Shown here: positions 43,725-56,000 of the stretch, piece by piece
How positions within the stretch are numbered: the first letter of the stretch is position 1
How the letters are laid out: every line of letters begins with the position of its first letter
Assembly: GCA_947471745.1 (NCBI GenBank)
Contig: CANJKZ010000108.1
Coordinates: 1,341,001 to 1,405,000 of the forward strand
Direction of reading: 5' to 3'
Origin: Closterium sp. Naga37s-1
Taxonomy: Eukaryota; Streptophyta; Zygnematophyceae; Desmidiales; Closteriaceae
Length of the DNA: 64,000 nt
The notes under the pieces: generated by a model
What the model saw: the letters and a program-made list of their open reading frames with translations, nothing else
What the model was told of the DNA's origin: nothing
Database searches by the model: none
Program-made: the position numbers and the translations under genes

Positions 43725-44250
43725 GAGCATGGGAGTGTTGACGAGAGAAGGCCCTGTCAAACATAAGTTATAGCCTGTTTAGGCTGTAGTGGGTTAGACA
43801 ATAGGGGGTACAGCATTTCTAGGTTTCCCTATTTGTACCCAACTCATTTCTAGTTCATTCATTCCTCGTGTTATTCTCACATGGTATAGAGCGGGTTCCC
43901 TAGTGGGACCGGTTTTTTTTTTTAAGGGCCCACCACTGCGATTTATTTTTTTCCTTACCTGCCCGAAGCGCGCTTCGCGCTTGCCTTATCTGCGCCCCGT
44001 GCGCCCGCCCTCCCGTCGCGCACTCTGCCCTTAGCGGCCCGCCCTTAGCGGCCCTGCCCTTAGTGGCCCGTCGCGCCCTTTCACGGCCCCTTCACGGCCC
44101 CTTCGAGGCCCTTCGCGGCCCCCTCGCGGCCCTTCGCGGCCCCTTCGCGGCCCCTCGCGGCCCCTTCGCGGCCCTTCGCGGCCCCCCTCGCGGCCCTTCG
44201 CGGCCCCCTCGCGGCCCTTCGCGGCCCCCTCGCAGCGGGCGGCCTTATTG
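43725..44250 (+). mobile_element. Ty1/copia polypurine tract, LTR, primer site and leader (right)
   Basis: GAGCATGGGAG (polypurine tract) is followed by the LTR, TGTTGACGAGAG at about 43737 to TTCTCACA at about 43887, then TGGTATAGAGCGGG (primer site) and GGGACCGGTTTTTTTT. A leader of CTTCGCGGCCCC units runs to about 44235. The LTR therefore ends one element and starts another of the same family, whose body is missing. Confidence 0.7.
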
Positions 44251-44331
44251 AGATACCCACACGCATGAATGACCGCCCTAAGATTGATTCAAATCCACGC
44301 ACACACTCGTATGCGATACACACCCTGAGCT

Positions 44332-44708
44332 GACCTTGCTGGAAGACACGAGGGCCGAGGTGATTGAGGGCTTCGAGGCACCTCCTCTGCTCCGCTATAA
44401 GCAGGAGAAGCATGTGCAGATGGAATTTGAAATCCATCATTAGAAGCTGACCTTGCTGGAAGAGACCAGAGCCGAGGACACGAGGCCGAGACGATTGAGG
44501 GCTTCGAGACACCTCCTCTGCTCCGCTATAAGCAGGAGAAGCATGTGCAGATGGAATTTGAAATCCATCATTAGAAGCTGACCTTGCTGGAAGAGACCAG
44601 AGCCGAGGACACGAGGCCGAGACGATTGAGGGCTTCGAGACACCTCCTCTGCTCCGCTATAAGCAGGAGAAGCATGTGCAGATGGAATTTGAAATCCATC
44701 ATTAGAAG
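44332..44708. repeat. 131-bp tandem repeat from FANCM exon end
   Basis: Nearly identical units of about 131 bp start near 44332, 44448 and 44579, with the last one merging into the exon at 44709. Each contains the exon tail coding (-) EQRRCLEALN plus GTCAGCTT donor and adjoining intron. Confidence 0.9.
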
Positions 44709-45299
44709 CTGACCTTGCTGGAAGAGACCAGAGCCGAGGACACGAGGCCGAGACGATTGAGGGCTTCGAGACACCTCCTCTGCTCTGCCAGCAGCAGCTT
44801 CTCCACCTCCGCCACTGCTGTGTGCATGCGCACCTGCATGCAGAGGAGAGGGAGGGGGAGTGAGCGATAGATATGAGGTTGAGAGACAGCGGAGGAGAGA
44901 TGGATGGAAATGAATCCGCTTTGCTTTACAACAAGCAGCTTTTCCACCTCCGCCACTGCTGTGTGCATGCGCACCTGCATGCAGACGGGGAGGAGGAGTG
45001 GGAAACGAGGGAGGGGATGAGAGAGTGTTGTATGGATGGATGGGAGACAGTCTGGAACTGCATACCAACAGCACACAGCATTAAAAACCAAGCACAATTG
45101 CACATCATACCTTGATCACTTGCTCGGTGCGCTTGTGCATGTACTGGGCAACTTGTGGGTCATCATCTCCCCGGTACTCTATGAGCGATATGCCCAGCTT
45201 GTCCACCACCTCCTTTACCTTGGGCAGCTGGGCTGGTGACATGGAGAAGAAAGAAGAGCTAACTTCGAAGTTATTGAGGGGAATCGTTCTCGTTTGCAG

Positions 45300-45730
45300 C
45301 ATGCCTATAGGCACTGATGGGTGATATGCCCAGCTTGTCCACCACCTCTTGCACCTTGGGCAGCTGGGCTGGTGGCATTGAGGAGGTAGAGGGGAGAGCA
45401 AGGGGAAATTGGTAGAGTTGACGGCACAGCATAGCAGGGCAGCGGTCCACGAGTGATATGCCCAGCTTGTCCACCACCTCTTGTACCTTGGGCAGCTGGG
45501 CTGGTGGCACGGAGAAGGGGGAGGGGAGAGAGGAAAGGGAAGAGGGGTAGAGTGGGGCGCAGTGGAGCTGTGCTGCATGACTGATATGCCCAGCTTGTTC
45601 CCCACCTCCTGTACCTTGGGTAGCTGGGCTGGAGACACGCAGGAGGGAGAGGGAACGGCAGGAAGAGTGGAGCACGGTGGAGCATGCTGCATGACTGATT
45701 TCCCAGCTTGCTCCTGGGAAGCTGCGCTGG
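45300..45730. repeat. Copies of FANCM exon head (AQLPK-VVDKLGIS)
   Basis: Copies near 45313-45372, 45450-45508, 45585-45640 and 45700-45725 repeat the acceptor and first 50-60 nt of the exon at 45111-45227 on the - strand. Three keep the CAG acceptor and frame through VVDKLGIS. They then diverge. Confidence 0.85.
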
Positions 45731-46254
45731 TGGGTGGAAAGCAGCAGAACGAAGTAGCAGTGGTGGCAATTCCAGTGAGTTTCCAGTGCTGTGGACAGAT
45801 AGTGCGAGACCCAGGACGAGGTGTAGTGGGGTTCTTAAGGAAACACCCCGGTCATTCATGAGAACGTGGATGAGAGAAAAGAGTCCAGGCAAGGAGATCA
45901 AACGAGGAGAGTGTGCATGGGGAACGCAAGGATGTACGTACATCCAGGAGTGGCGGTCAACGCAAGGACTCGAAACGCAACACCGGCTTTGTGGAGCTGC
46001 CATGAGGGAGAGCGGCAGCAGGAGATGCAGGGACAGGGAGCGACGGAGCAAGGGGGGGGGACAAGACAGGCAAAAAGAGAGATGAGAAGAAGAGGAAGCT
46101 GAGGCACAACGATGGAATGAGAATGAGATGAGAGAGATGCAAAAGAGAAACCAAGGATGCCCACGATGGAACGAGAGGAGCTGAGGGGAGCCCGATTGCA
46201 CGATGCACATGATGAGAAGGATGCTCAACGGTTCCACTCCATCCCCCACCCACC

Positions 46255-46412
46255 CACTCATCCACTCACCAATCCCCCACCCCACCGCACACTCCCCTCA
46301 TCGCACCTCCTCCACCACGCGTGCATACGCATAGTTGCCCACCAACAGTTTTGGGGACTTCAAACCCAGAAGTCCCCCCACCCCACCCCACCGCACACTC
46401 CCCTCATCTCAC
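46255..46412. repeat. Copy of FANCM DEAH exon tail with a foldback-like junction
   Basis: The exon tail coding ATGNYAYARVVKE region (46372-46445) is repeated at about 46255-46340. The junction (about 46347-46372) is an imperfect foldback, GTTTTGGGGACTTC / GAAGTCC. Confidence 0.7.
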
Positions 46413-47082
46413 CTCCTTCACCACGCGTGCATACGCATAGTTGCCCGTGGCGCGGTGGGCCTCGTCCACCACCAGACACACTATGGCCTCACGCGGACAG
46501 GCAGCTGTGCATGGGGGCATCGGATAATGGAGCATGAGAGATTCTGGATAAGTTGTGACTTTTTTATTCAGGTCTTCAAACGTGTTGGGGCTTCATCCAC
46601 CACCACCAGACACAACACACTGTATACAATACAACAACTAACTACCCAGACAAGCAGCTGCACATAAACAGGCGGAATCAACCCACTTGAAAAGTCAGTT
46701 CAGTCACAAGTTGCCTTGGCTTATCCACACCACATGCACCGTGTGCTGTATTGTGCGTCACCCCATTCCACTGTGAACGTGATTATGCACTGCAACAGTG
46801 CATACCGCAAAACGTCCTTTGCACCCCTCACCCCAGTGCACCATGTCCTTTGCACCAGTCACCACTCCGCACCACCACTCACCCCAATGCACCATGTCCT
46901 GCAGTAGAACCTGCCCCGTGACAAAGAACACGCGCCGCTCCTTCCAATGCTGCGCCCTCTGCTCCCTCGCCATCTGCCCCGTCATGTGCATTGTGTGCTC
47001 CTGGGGGGTGGTGGAGGGGGCAGTGAATGAGTATGCTCCTAGGAAAAAAACGGAAATGAGCACCTTTACTCCCTCCAGTGCT

Positions 47083-47250
47083 GCGCCCGCTGCTCCCGCG
47101 CCATCTGCCCCGTCATGTGCATCGAGTGCTCCTAAGAGAAAACGTGAGACGAGAAGGAAATCGAAGGATACAAATCAATGGTTCTGCTCCCTCCCGACCA
47201 GTGCTCCCCCAGGGCTTCTACCCCGTCATGTGCCTTGTGTGCTCCTGAAC
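47083..47250. repeat. Two copies of FANCM exon 4 head
   Basis: On the - strand 47083-47136 repeats EHSMHMTGQMAREQRAQHW with an AG acceptor, and 47205-47250 is a poorer copy. The intact exon is 46883-47000. Confidence 0.75.
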
Positions 47251-47899
47251 GGAAAATAGAAGTTTGCAGCAAGATAAGTGGAAGAGTAAACGGGGATGCA
47301 CGAGGGAATGAGAAGCAAAAAACAGAGGACCTTGTCTCACATGCACATAGACTGGACTGGACTCACTGAATCACCTGAAGGTACCAAACTGACAATCTAG
47401 ACTACAAACTCATCTTGCCTAAAGCTCGAGATTTAACTAATTAGAAAAATGGGAGGGATGGAGATGATCAGGTAAATGGCAATTCTTTTACAGCAACAAG
47501 CGGTCTTACCTGTGGGATGGCGACGACGTTATGACATGCTCGGATCTGCTGTAGCACCAGAGGACGCGTGGGAGCCATGAACACGATCTTGCCTGATGAT
47601 GATGCAGCAGCGCATGCATGCATGCATGCATGCATCATAGCCACACGCACACACACATGCACCGAGACCACATGCGTGCAGTGCACACATGCACAAAGAC
47701 CAGCATGCGTGGATGCAAACATATTGATGATGGAGGAATGAAAAGAAATGTGAGTGTAGCAACAATGTGATGCGCACTAAGAGAGAGCGAAACCGCCATG
47801 GTCACCACCACCATGAATGGAACGAAGAACACATCAGCCTCTAAACGCTGCTAAAAGAAATCATTTATAAATCCTGTCAGCCAGTAGTGTGTAGTGGTC

Positions 47900-48450
47900 A
47901 GAATGACTGACCATGCGGGAACCAGCAGTAGCAGTTGACCTTAACAACGGCGCAAATGAGGGTCGCTGTTCTTAAGCCTGATCAACTAGCTGCTGTGAAA
48001 CGTGTGGTTCGGCAGTGATGCACCCACTGATCAGTGTATGATCTGACCGTGCGGGAACCAGTCTCAGTAATTGACCATGACAACGGCGGCAATGAGGTGA
48101 GAATTCAAAGCTGACGACACCAGTGGGTCAGCATAGGTAAACCGTAAACCCACTGACCATTGTGTGCATTTACTGACCGTGCGGGAACCAGCGTTAGTAA
48201 TTGACTTTGGCACCGGCGGCATTGAGGGTTCAAAGCTGCTAAAAAGCCTAATCAACTAGCTGCTGTGAAACCTGTGGGTCAGCATTGATGCGTCCACTTA
48301 TCAGTGTTTTCACTGACCGTGAGGGAACCAGCGGTAGTAATTGGCCATGACAACAGCGGCAATGAGGGTTCAAAGCTGCTATGACGCCTGATTATCTAGC
48401 TGATGTTAATGCACGGAAGCACTCACTAATCAGTGTATGTAATCACTGAC
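47900..48450. repeat. About 130-bp tandem copies of FANCM exon 2 tail
   Basis: Four diverged copies near 47911, 48046, 48176 and 48317 repeat the exon 2 end (VVMANYYRWFPHG on the - strand) and the following intron (GATCAACTAGCTGCTGTGAA). The exon part has been degraded by small indels. Confidence 0.85.
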
Positions 48451-49116
48451 CGTGCGGGAACCAGCGGTAGTAGTTGGCCATGACAACAGCGGCGATGAGG
48501 GTTTTCCCACGCCAGTGGGAAGGCAGACGAGGGTGTTGGCGAAGAGAGCTGCCTCCGCGATTTCGTACTGGTACTGGCGAAGCTCGCGATTGGCTGCGAG
48601 GGAGACAAGAAAAGAGTGTGAATTGCAATAGAGGAGGAAAAATGCTGGCTCGGAGATGTCGCTTTAGGATGACGAGGAAGATTAACAGACAAAAATTAGG
48701 GGTAATGGATAGTACAATGCTAACTTTCATGTAGACTGCAGAAGCCTGCTTGTTTACCAACCGCCTATCCCGTCGGCAAACCTACAAGGATAAATCCACG
48801 TGGCCGCTGCTCCTTCGTCCACGCAATGACTTGATTCTCTCGGACCCTGAGCCTCAAGCCGCTGCTTATTCTCTTCCTCGCCACCGAAAAATCTACCTCT
48901 TCCTCCACCTCCACCGCCTCCTCCTCCCATGCCGTTTCCTCCATCAAAACCCCTATCAATCGGCTCCGCAAACTCATTCTGATTCAAAGGGCATCCAGTA
49001 GTCGTAGCTTTCGCTGCGCCTAAGGGATATGAATACGACGGAACATCGTCATTGTGAGTTGAAAAGCCTCGAGTGAACACATTCCCATTGGCTCCGTGGC
49101 CATTAATATGCGACAT

Positions 49117-50033
49117 AATACTCGCGTGGTTTCCGATCGCGACGCCGAGTGGAGGACCTTCACCTCACTCGCTCATAAATTCCAAATAGGTGGCATAACT
49201 AGGCCACGCGGAAGCTAATGCTTCAAGAGCTCTTCAAAAGTGAATCCTAATCGCCTACATGGTAAAAATAAAAGCGGATAAATTAGTCGTGTGGTGCGTT
49301 CATGAACTTCCGAAATCCTACAACACCTACCATCCTACCACTAGCAAGTCCTTCTCTGGCCTTTGCGTCAGGCTGACGCTGAGAGACGGCTTTGTGAAAG
49401 TGGGATGTGGATTTGTCGATAAAACTGAGGCCTCGGGAATTGTCGGAATAGCGGGTGTGCATGCATGTGGTTATCAGTCCCAATTGTTCACTGCAACCTT
49501 GTCAGATACCTGTACACACAGTTACAAAATACGTATCACGTTTATATGCTACCTTGCCAAGGCAAAACATTTCTATGGTATTTCTCTGCAGAACATTTGT
49601 AGCAGTCAATGGACACCCAGCATGGTAAAACAGTGAAGCACCACTTACATGTTCAATCCCGGATGCGAAGACATGACATGTTTAACATCAAAGCAACGCA
49701 AAAACAAGTACCCAGCAATGTCTGTTGTAAAGCGAATGGATGGCTAGTCTAATTTGCCATCCGCGTACGCTCAACCACAAGCAGCCAATCGTCAAAGCAA
49801 GGCACTCCCTCTAGCAGCAGCAAACAACCCGCTGTCCAAATAAAATGGTGTACAAACAGAGGGCAACTGTGCACTGTTAACCGTTTTCATGGAACCACCC
49901 CACCAGGTGATATGGTGCTGCAGATTCCCACCACCCGTGAGCACGCCTGCACTCCTCTTCATTAATGTGCACCAAGCGACTCTGAAGTGCTAACAAATCC
50001 ATGGCTGTCGTATTGCATCGTCCAATCATCACC
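49117..50033. other. Intergenic region between FANCM-like and phosphatase genes
   Basis: Contains the FANCM promoter side and the 3' flank of the phosphatase gene. An open frame on + at 49259-49636 has no recognisable motif. No repeats of note. Confidence 0.4.
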
Positions 50034-53000
50034 TCATCTTCTGACGCGCATGGCAGCCAGTCCGTCTGTGGTGCGCGCACCCAGCACTTGCACAGAGTCC
50101 CCCACAATCTCCAGAACCTATGGGTGGGTGGGTGGAGGAGGGTGGGAGGAATGGAAGAGGGGGCCCTGAGGTGCCGAGAAAATACCAAGGACGTGCATGT
50201 AAAGTCGGACGGCCAGCACTTGCACAGAGTCCCCCACAATCTCCAGAACCTATGGGCGGGTAGAGGTGGCAACAGGAAGGGGAAGGACCTGAATGCTGAG
50301 AAAAAAACAGAAGAGCATGCAAGTTGTTACGAGGAAGGCCATGAGGGATGCCAGGAGATTGGCAAGTTAAAGTGGGTGTGGGGTGCAGACGATGATGTGG
50401 GATGCAGACGATGATGTGTAATGCAGATGCATGGAGGAGGGTGCATACCTGGGGTGGGGCGTTGAGCATGCCTGATGACATGCCCACGTCGATGCGCCAC
50501 ACTCTACCCCCACACTCCCTACACGCACGAGAGGCGGGCGAGAAGACAAGGCAGCAAGAAAGGGATGGATAAGACAGGTTAACATACTGCACTAGTGTCA
50601 ATCCGCTGGGACTCACTTGAAAGAAAGCGTACACATGCAGCAGGTGGGTGACCCATCCGCTCTTCAGAATAGAGAGTACAGACGTGTGGAAAAAGACAAG
50701 CAACTACTCACCCGTTAGCCCCGCCCACTTGCGGTGTGTGCCCCACAACAAGCCTCTTTGCCCCCACTGCGTCCAGCGAAGCAGCCAGCACAGTGCAGAT
50801 CTGCATGGGCGCGGGAAGCGGGAATGGGGCACGGTTGAGGCAGTAAGAAATAGACAGAATGGTGCACTTGTGCATGTGAGGACAGGATAGGGAGAGCAGC
50901 CAGCACGGTGCAGGCAGATCTATGGCATCTTGTGCTCATCCTCACTTTGCTTCTACATGTCTGCACTGCACCTCACTTGGTACCAGTTATCACATCGCTT
51001 TAAACCCATCCTCACCTTGTACTTGTCCTCTCCAGACCCCAGGTATTCCTGTGAGTACAATCGAGTCCACACACACCACACTGTTGAAGCCTCGAGCCAC
51101 TCTTGCACTTTGCTCTCACCTGCTTCTCCCTGCTTCAAATAACCCTGCACTCACTCACCGTTCACCCGTCCTCACTTTGTACTTATCCTCGAGTATTCCT
51201 GCGAGTACAGCCAAGCCCACAAGTGACTTTTGAGTCGACTCAAAAGTCACCTTCTTCCTGCGAGTACAGCCAAGCCCACAAGTGACTTTTGAGTCGATCA
51301 AAAGTCACCTTCTTCCTGCGAGTACAGCCAAGCCCACAAGTGACTTTTGAGTCGACTCAAAAGTCACCTTCTTCCTGCGAGTACAGCCAAGCCCACAAGT
51401 GACTTTTGAGTCGACTCAAAAGTCACCTTCTTCCTGCGAGTACAGCCAAGCCCACAAGTGACTTTTGAGTCGACTCAAAAGTCACCTTCTTCCTGCGAGT
51501 ACAGCCAAGCCCACAAGTGACTTTTGAGTCGACTCAAAAGTCACCTTCTTCCTGCGAGTACAGCCAAGCCCACAAGTGACTTTTGAGTCGATCAAAAGTC
51601 ACCTTCTTCCTGCGAGTACAGCCAAGCCCACAAGTGACTTTTGAGTCGACTCAAAAGTCACCTTCCTGCGAGTACAGCCAAGCCCACAAGTGACTTTTGA
51701 GTCGACTCAAAAGTCACCTTCCTGCAAGTACAGCCAAGCCCACAAGTGACTTTTGAGTCGACTCAAAAGTCACCTTCTTCCTGCGAGTACAGCCAAGCCC
51801 ACACCTCACTGTTGAAGCCCCGCGTCACAACACAATGAACGGCATCGGGCTGCACCCTTTTGCACCCATACCGAGCGCTTCAACACCATGCACCCATACT
51901 CACCTTGTACTTGTCCTTTCCAGACCCCAGGTATTCCTGAGAGTACAGCCGAGTCCACACCACGCTGCTATAGCTCCTCGTCACGATGAACGGCGTCGGG
52001 CTGCGGCCCCCCTCGCCCCACACCTTTCTGAACCAACCGTTTCAACACTGTGCACTCACCTTGTACCAGTCTGCACCCATCATCACCTTGTACTTGTCCT
52101 CGCTAGAACCCAGGTACTCCTGGGAGTACAGGCGCGTCCACACGACGCTGTTAAAGCCCCTCGTCACAATGAAGCATCGGGCTGCACCCTTTTGCACCCA
52201 TACCGAGCGCTTCAACACCATGCACCCATCCTCACCTTGTACTTGTCCTCCCCAGACCCCAGGTATTCCTGAGGGTACAGCCGAGTCCACACCACGCTGT
52301 TATAGCCCCTCGTCACAATGAACGGCATCGGGGTGCACCCTTCTGAACCCTCAGACCAGCCTGAACCAACCGTTTCCACACTATGCACTCACCTTGTACT
52401 TGCCCTCGCATCACTTTGCACCCATCCTCACCTTGTATTTGTCCTCTCCAGTCCCCAGGTATTCCTGAGAGTACAGCCGCGTCCACACCACGCTGTTATA
52501 GCCCCTCGTCACGATGAACGGCATCGGGGTGCGTCCCCCCTCGCCCCACACCTCCTCGCCGCGCATCCACTGCGACAGCTCCCGGTTCATGCGCGGCAGA
52601 CCGTATTCCACTGGAGGGCGGAGGGGAACGGGGAGGGCGGGGCGAGGGAGTGGGTTGAAAGGCAAAGAAAGGGAAGTGTAAGCCTGTGACTCTTTCTCCC
52701 CTCGGCCCACACCTCCTCGCCTCTCGTCCACTGCGACAGCTCCCGGTTCATGCGCGGTCAACCATACTCCACTAGATGGGGGAGGAGGGAGAGGGTAGCA
52801 GGTGGAAAGGCAGAGGAAGGGAGATGTAAGCATGCGACTCTGTCCCCTTTCGCCCCACACCTCCTCGCCTCTCATCCACTGCGACAGCTCCCGGTTCATG
52901 CGAGGCAGACCATTTTTGAGACGTCTCAAAAATAACCTCTCTACACACAGCTCCCGGTTCATGCGAGGCAGACCATTTTTGAGACGTCTCAAAAATAACC

Positions 53001-56000
53001 TCTCTACATACAGCTCCCGGTTCATGCGAGGCAGACCATTTTTGAGACGTCTCAAAAATAACCTCTACACACAGCTCCCGGTTCATGCGAGGCAGACCAT
53101 TTTTGAGACGTCTCAAAAATAACCTCTCTACACACAGCTCCCGGTTCATGCGAGGCAGACCATTTTTGAGACGTCTCAAAAATAACCTCTCTACACACAG
53201 CTCCCGGTTCATGCGAGGCAGACCGTACTCCACTGGGGGTGTAATGGGGGAGAGGCCGAAGGAGCTTGAAGGAGCGTCGAAGTGAGAGACAAAAGACTTG
53301 GTTGCAAGGTATTCCCTACCGTAGCATACCCTGTACCTGCATTCCACTCACCATGGTGAGGCAGGATGCCCCCGTGTGCAAACAGCGTGTCGTTGACCAT
53401 CAGAGCAGCATTGTTCCTCGCCAGCTCTGCTGCCACACGCTGCCACACTAACGACCATCCACATCCACATGCACATCACCGCACCGCACCGCACTCCACT
53501 CACCATGGTGTGGCAGGATGCCCCCGTGTGCAAACAGAGTGTCGTTGACCATGAGAGCAGCATTGTTCCTCGCCAGCTCAGCTGCCATCGGCCCGCCCAC
53601 CTCAAATAGTTCGTGCCGCTCCCGCACCTGCCGCTGACCCTGCAACGTGGGTGAGGGTGCAAGCAGGGGTGAAGGAAACCTGGGTAAGGAAGGGGTGATG
53701 TGTCACAAAGCCCAGCTCAAACAGCTCGTGCCACTCCCGCACCTGCCGCTGGCCCTGCAAAGGAAGAATAAGATTAAAGGGGAGAGCGGGCGGTTGAGCA
53801 AGTAAGGCGGTGCTTCACCGGTTTAAAGCCCACCTTAATCAGCTCGTGCCGCTCCCACACCTGTCGCTGGCCCTGGGAGGGGAGATGGGCGGGTTGAAGG
53901 GATGGGCGGCGACACTCACAAGTGTTGGCAATAACATTCCACTCGAACCCCACATCCACACACCCTCCTATCTCATCTGAACGAGGTTCCATCCGTTCCG
54001 CTCTCCCAGTCAGCCCCACCACCCTCCCAACCTGTACTCAGAACTCGCCCCAACACCACCACTCTACTCAACCATCACAACTACCACTTCGTCCTCCTGC
54101 CCTCCCTCCTACCTGAATGGGGTTCCATCCGTTCCACGGGCCTCTCCTTCTTCTCTTGGACGCCTTGAGCTCCTGACTCGCCTGCCACCACACGCGGAAC
54201 GCGCTGTCCCAGTCGCCGCCGCACTCGGAGAGGCAGAAGGAGTAGAAGTCCTCACTCTCCTCGAAGCCCCCGTCCGACACGTACCGAAACTCCTCCGCCA
54301 CGTTCATTGTCTCGTGATTGCCGTTCAGCTGGTAGGGGGGGGGGGGGGAGGAGGGGGGAAGGAGGGGGGAGGGGAGAGCAGAAGGAGGGAGGTGAGTGGA
54401 AAGTCCTCACTCTCCTCAAAGCCCCCATCCGACACGTACCGAAACTCCTCCGCCACGTTCATCGTCTCGTGGTTGCCGTTCAACTGATGGGGGGGAGGGG
54501 GGAAGGGGGGAAGGAGGGGGGAGGGGAGAGCAGAGAAGGGGGGGAGGTGAGTAGAAGTCCTCGCTCTCCTCGAAGCCCCCATCCGACACGTACCGAAACT
54601 CCTCCGCCACGTTCATTGTCTCGTGGTTGCCGTTCAGCTGGTAGGGGGGGGGGGGGGGAGGAGGGGGGAAGGAGGGGGGAGGGGAGAGCAGAAGGAGGGA
54701 GGTGAGTGGAAAGTCCTCACTCTCCTCGAAGCCCCCATCCGACACGTACCGAAACTCCTCCGCCACGTTCATCGTCTCGTGGTTGCCATTCAGCTGGGGG
54801 GGGGAGGGGGGTAAGGACGGACGGGCAGACGGGCACCGAATAAGCCCCTCCCATCCGACACGTACCGAAACTCCTCCGCCACGTTCATCGTCTCGTGATT
54901 GCCGTTCAGCTGGTGGGGAGGGGGGTGCGGGGAGGGGGAAAAGGGGGGGAGGAATGAAGGGATGGGAAGGGAGGGGAAGCAGTGAGAGGGTTAAAGTACC
55001 CTGCAGTCATCGGTGCGTTTTCCAAAAATGTGGTGCTGGTAAGATCATTTTGCAGTTCATCACACTCATTCGCGCACACCACACATGGTATTTTTTTCCC
55101 TGGCGGCTTCTTCTCCCACGCCATGTTTTTGTCCTGCATTCTTTCTTTTTTGTTTCACCCGCCACAGCGACGCCCGCCCCCTTCACACGAGCATCTTCCC
55201 CCTAGCACACACCTGTCTTCTCAATATATCACCCTCCTCCTCTGTTTCTCACCATGAGCACTCCTCCTCCTTCCCGCTGTGCCAGTCGGTCAAGGTGTCT
55301 GAGCAGCGAGAGAATGGCAATCTCATCGTCACCACGGTCCAACACGTCTCCCACCTGAACCAGCACCTGGGGGGAGGGACAAGCGGGGTAGGGTGCGCAG
55401 GGGGGGAAGGAGGGGAAGGGGCGCAAGGGTCAAGGTGTCTGAGCAGCGAGAGAATGGCAATCTCATCGTCACCACGGTCCAGCACGTCTCCCACCTGAAC
55501 CAGCACCTGGGGGAAGGAGAGGGCGCACGGGAAGCAAAAATATCTCAAAACTGCTACTGCGAGGCGCAATCCCTTAGCAGGGGGCCAGACCAGGGGTGGG
55601 GAAGGGGACGGCCGAAAAGGCCAAGATGGACGAATCAGCGGTTTATTAGCCGAAGGTGTCGGCGAGAAGATTTGACCGTTGCCGGCAGCAACAGCCACTG
55701 CAGCCGGGATTTGACACGTCGCATACCTACCTCTAACCGTTTCCCTGTGTTGATGATCAAATTGAATGAACGTCTCAAACTTGTGATCAAACCCATTCAC
55801 GCACGTGTGACATTAGTTCCTTGATGTATGTATCATACTTCTTTCATCCTCTCAACTAACCCCCACCTCATCGACCCTTCCCGTCTCACTTATCAGAGAC
55901 GGACAGCCCAGAAGCCCACCCCTCGACTCACCGTGAACCCGTCCGTCCACATCTCGTCGTCGCTCACGCCGTCCTTCTCGTTCATCACACCAGCTAACCG

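Larger units (their letters stand above)
44709..49116 (-). pseudogene. FANCM: FANCM-type helicase gene, frameshifted and 3'-truncated
   Basis: Exons (complement): 48786-49116, 48451-48593, 47510-47592, 46883-47000, 46413-46504, about 45932-46003, 45111-45227 and about 44709-44836. The product matches the SF2 translocase domain of FANCM/Mph1: AATWIYP, QYQYEIAEAALFANTLVCLP, MAPTRPLVLQQI, ERRVFFVTGQVL, VVDEAHRATGNYAY (DEAH box), LALTATPG (motif III) and VVDKLGISLIEYR. FANCM remodels stalled replication forks and limits crossovers. Exon 2 is one base short in the Walker A codons (GGGAAAACC): both the local frame and the exon phase need one more base. The C-terminal half is absent, with retroelement sequence beginning about 450 bp beyond the last recognisable exon. 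It is probably a dead copy unless the missing base is a sequencing error and the rest lies elsewhere. Confidence 0.7.

Noticed and set aside
49877..50272. Phosphatase C-terminus ending at 49877
   Set aside because: That frame does not match the phase of the preceding exon. The in-phase frame (VLEIVGDSVQVL) ends at the TGA at 50034.
51215..51790. CRISPR-like regular array
   Set aside because: The units are uniform tandem repeats without unique spacers, contain a palindrome plus an exon fragment, and lie in a eukaryotic intron.
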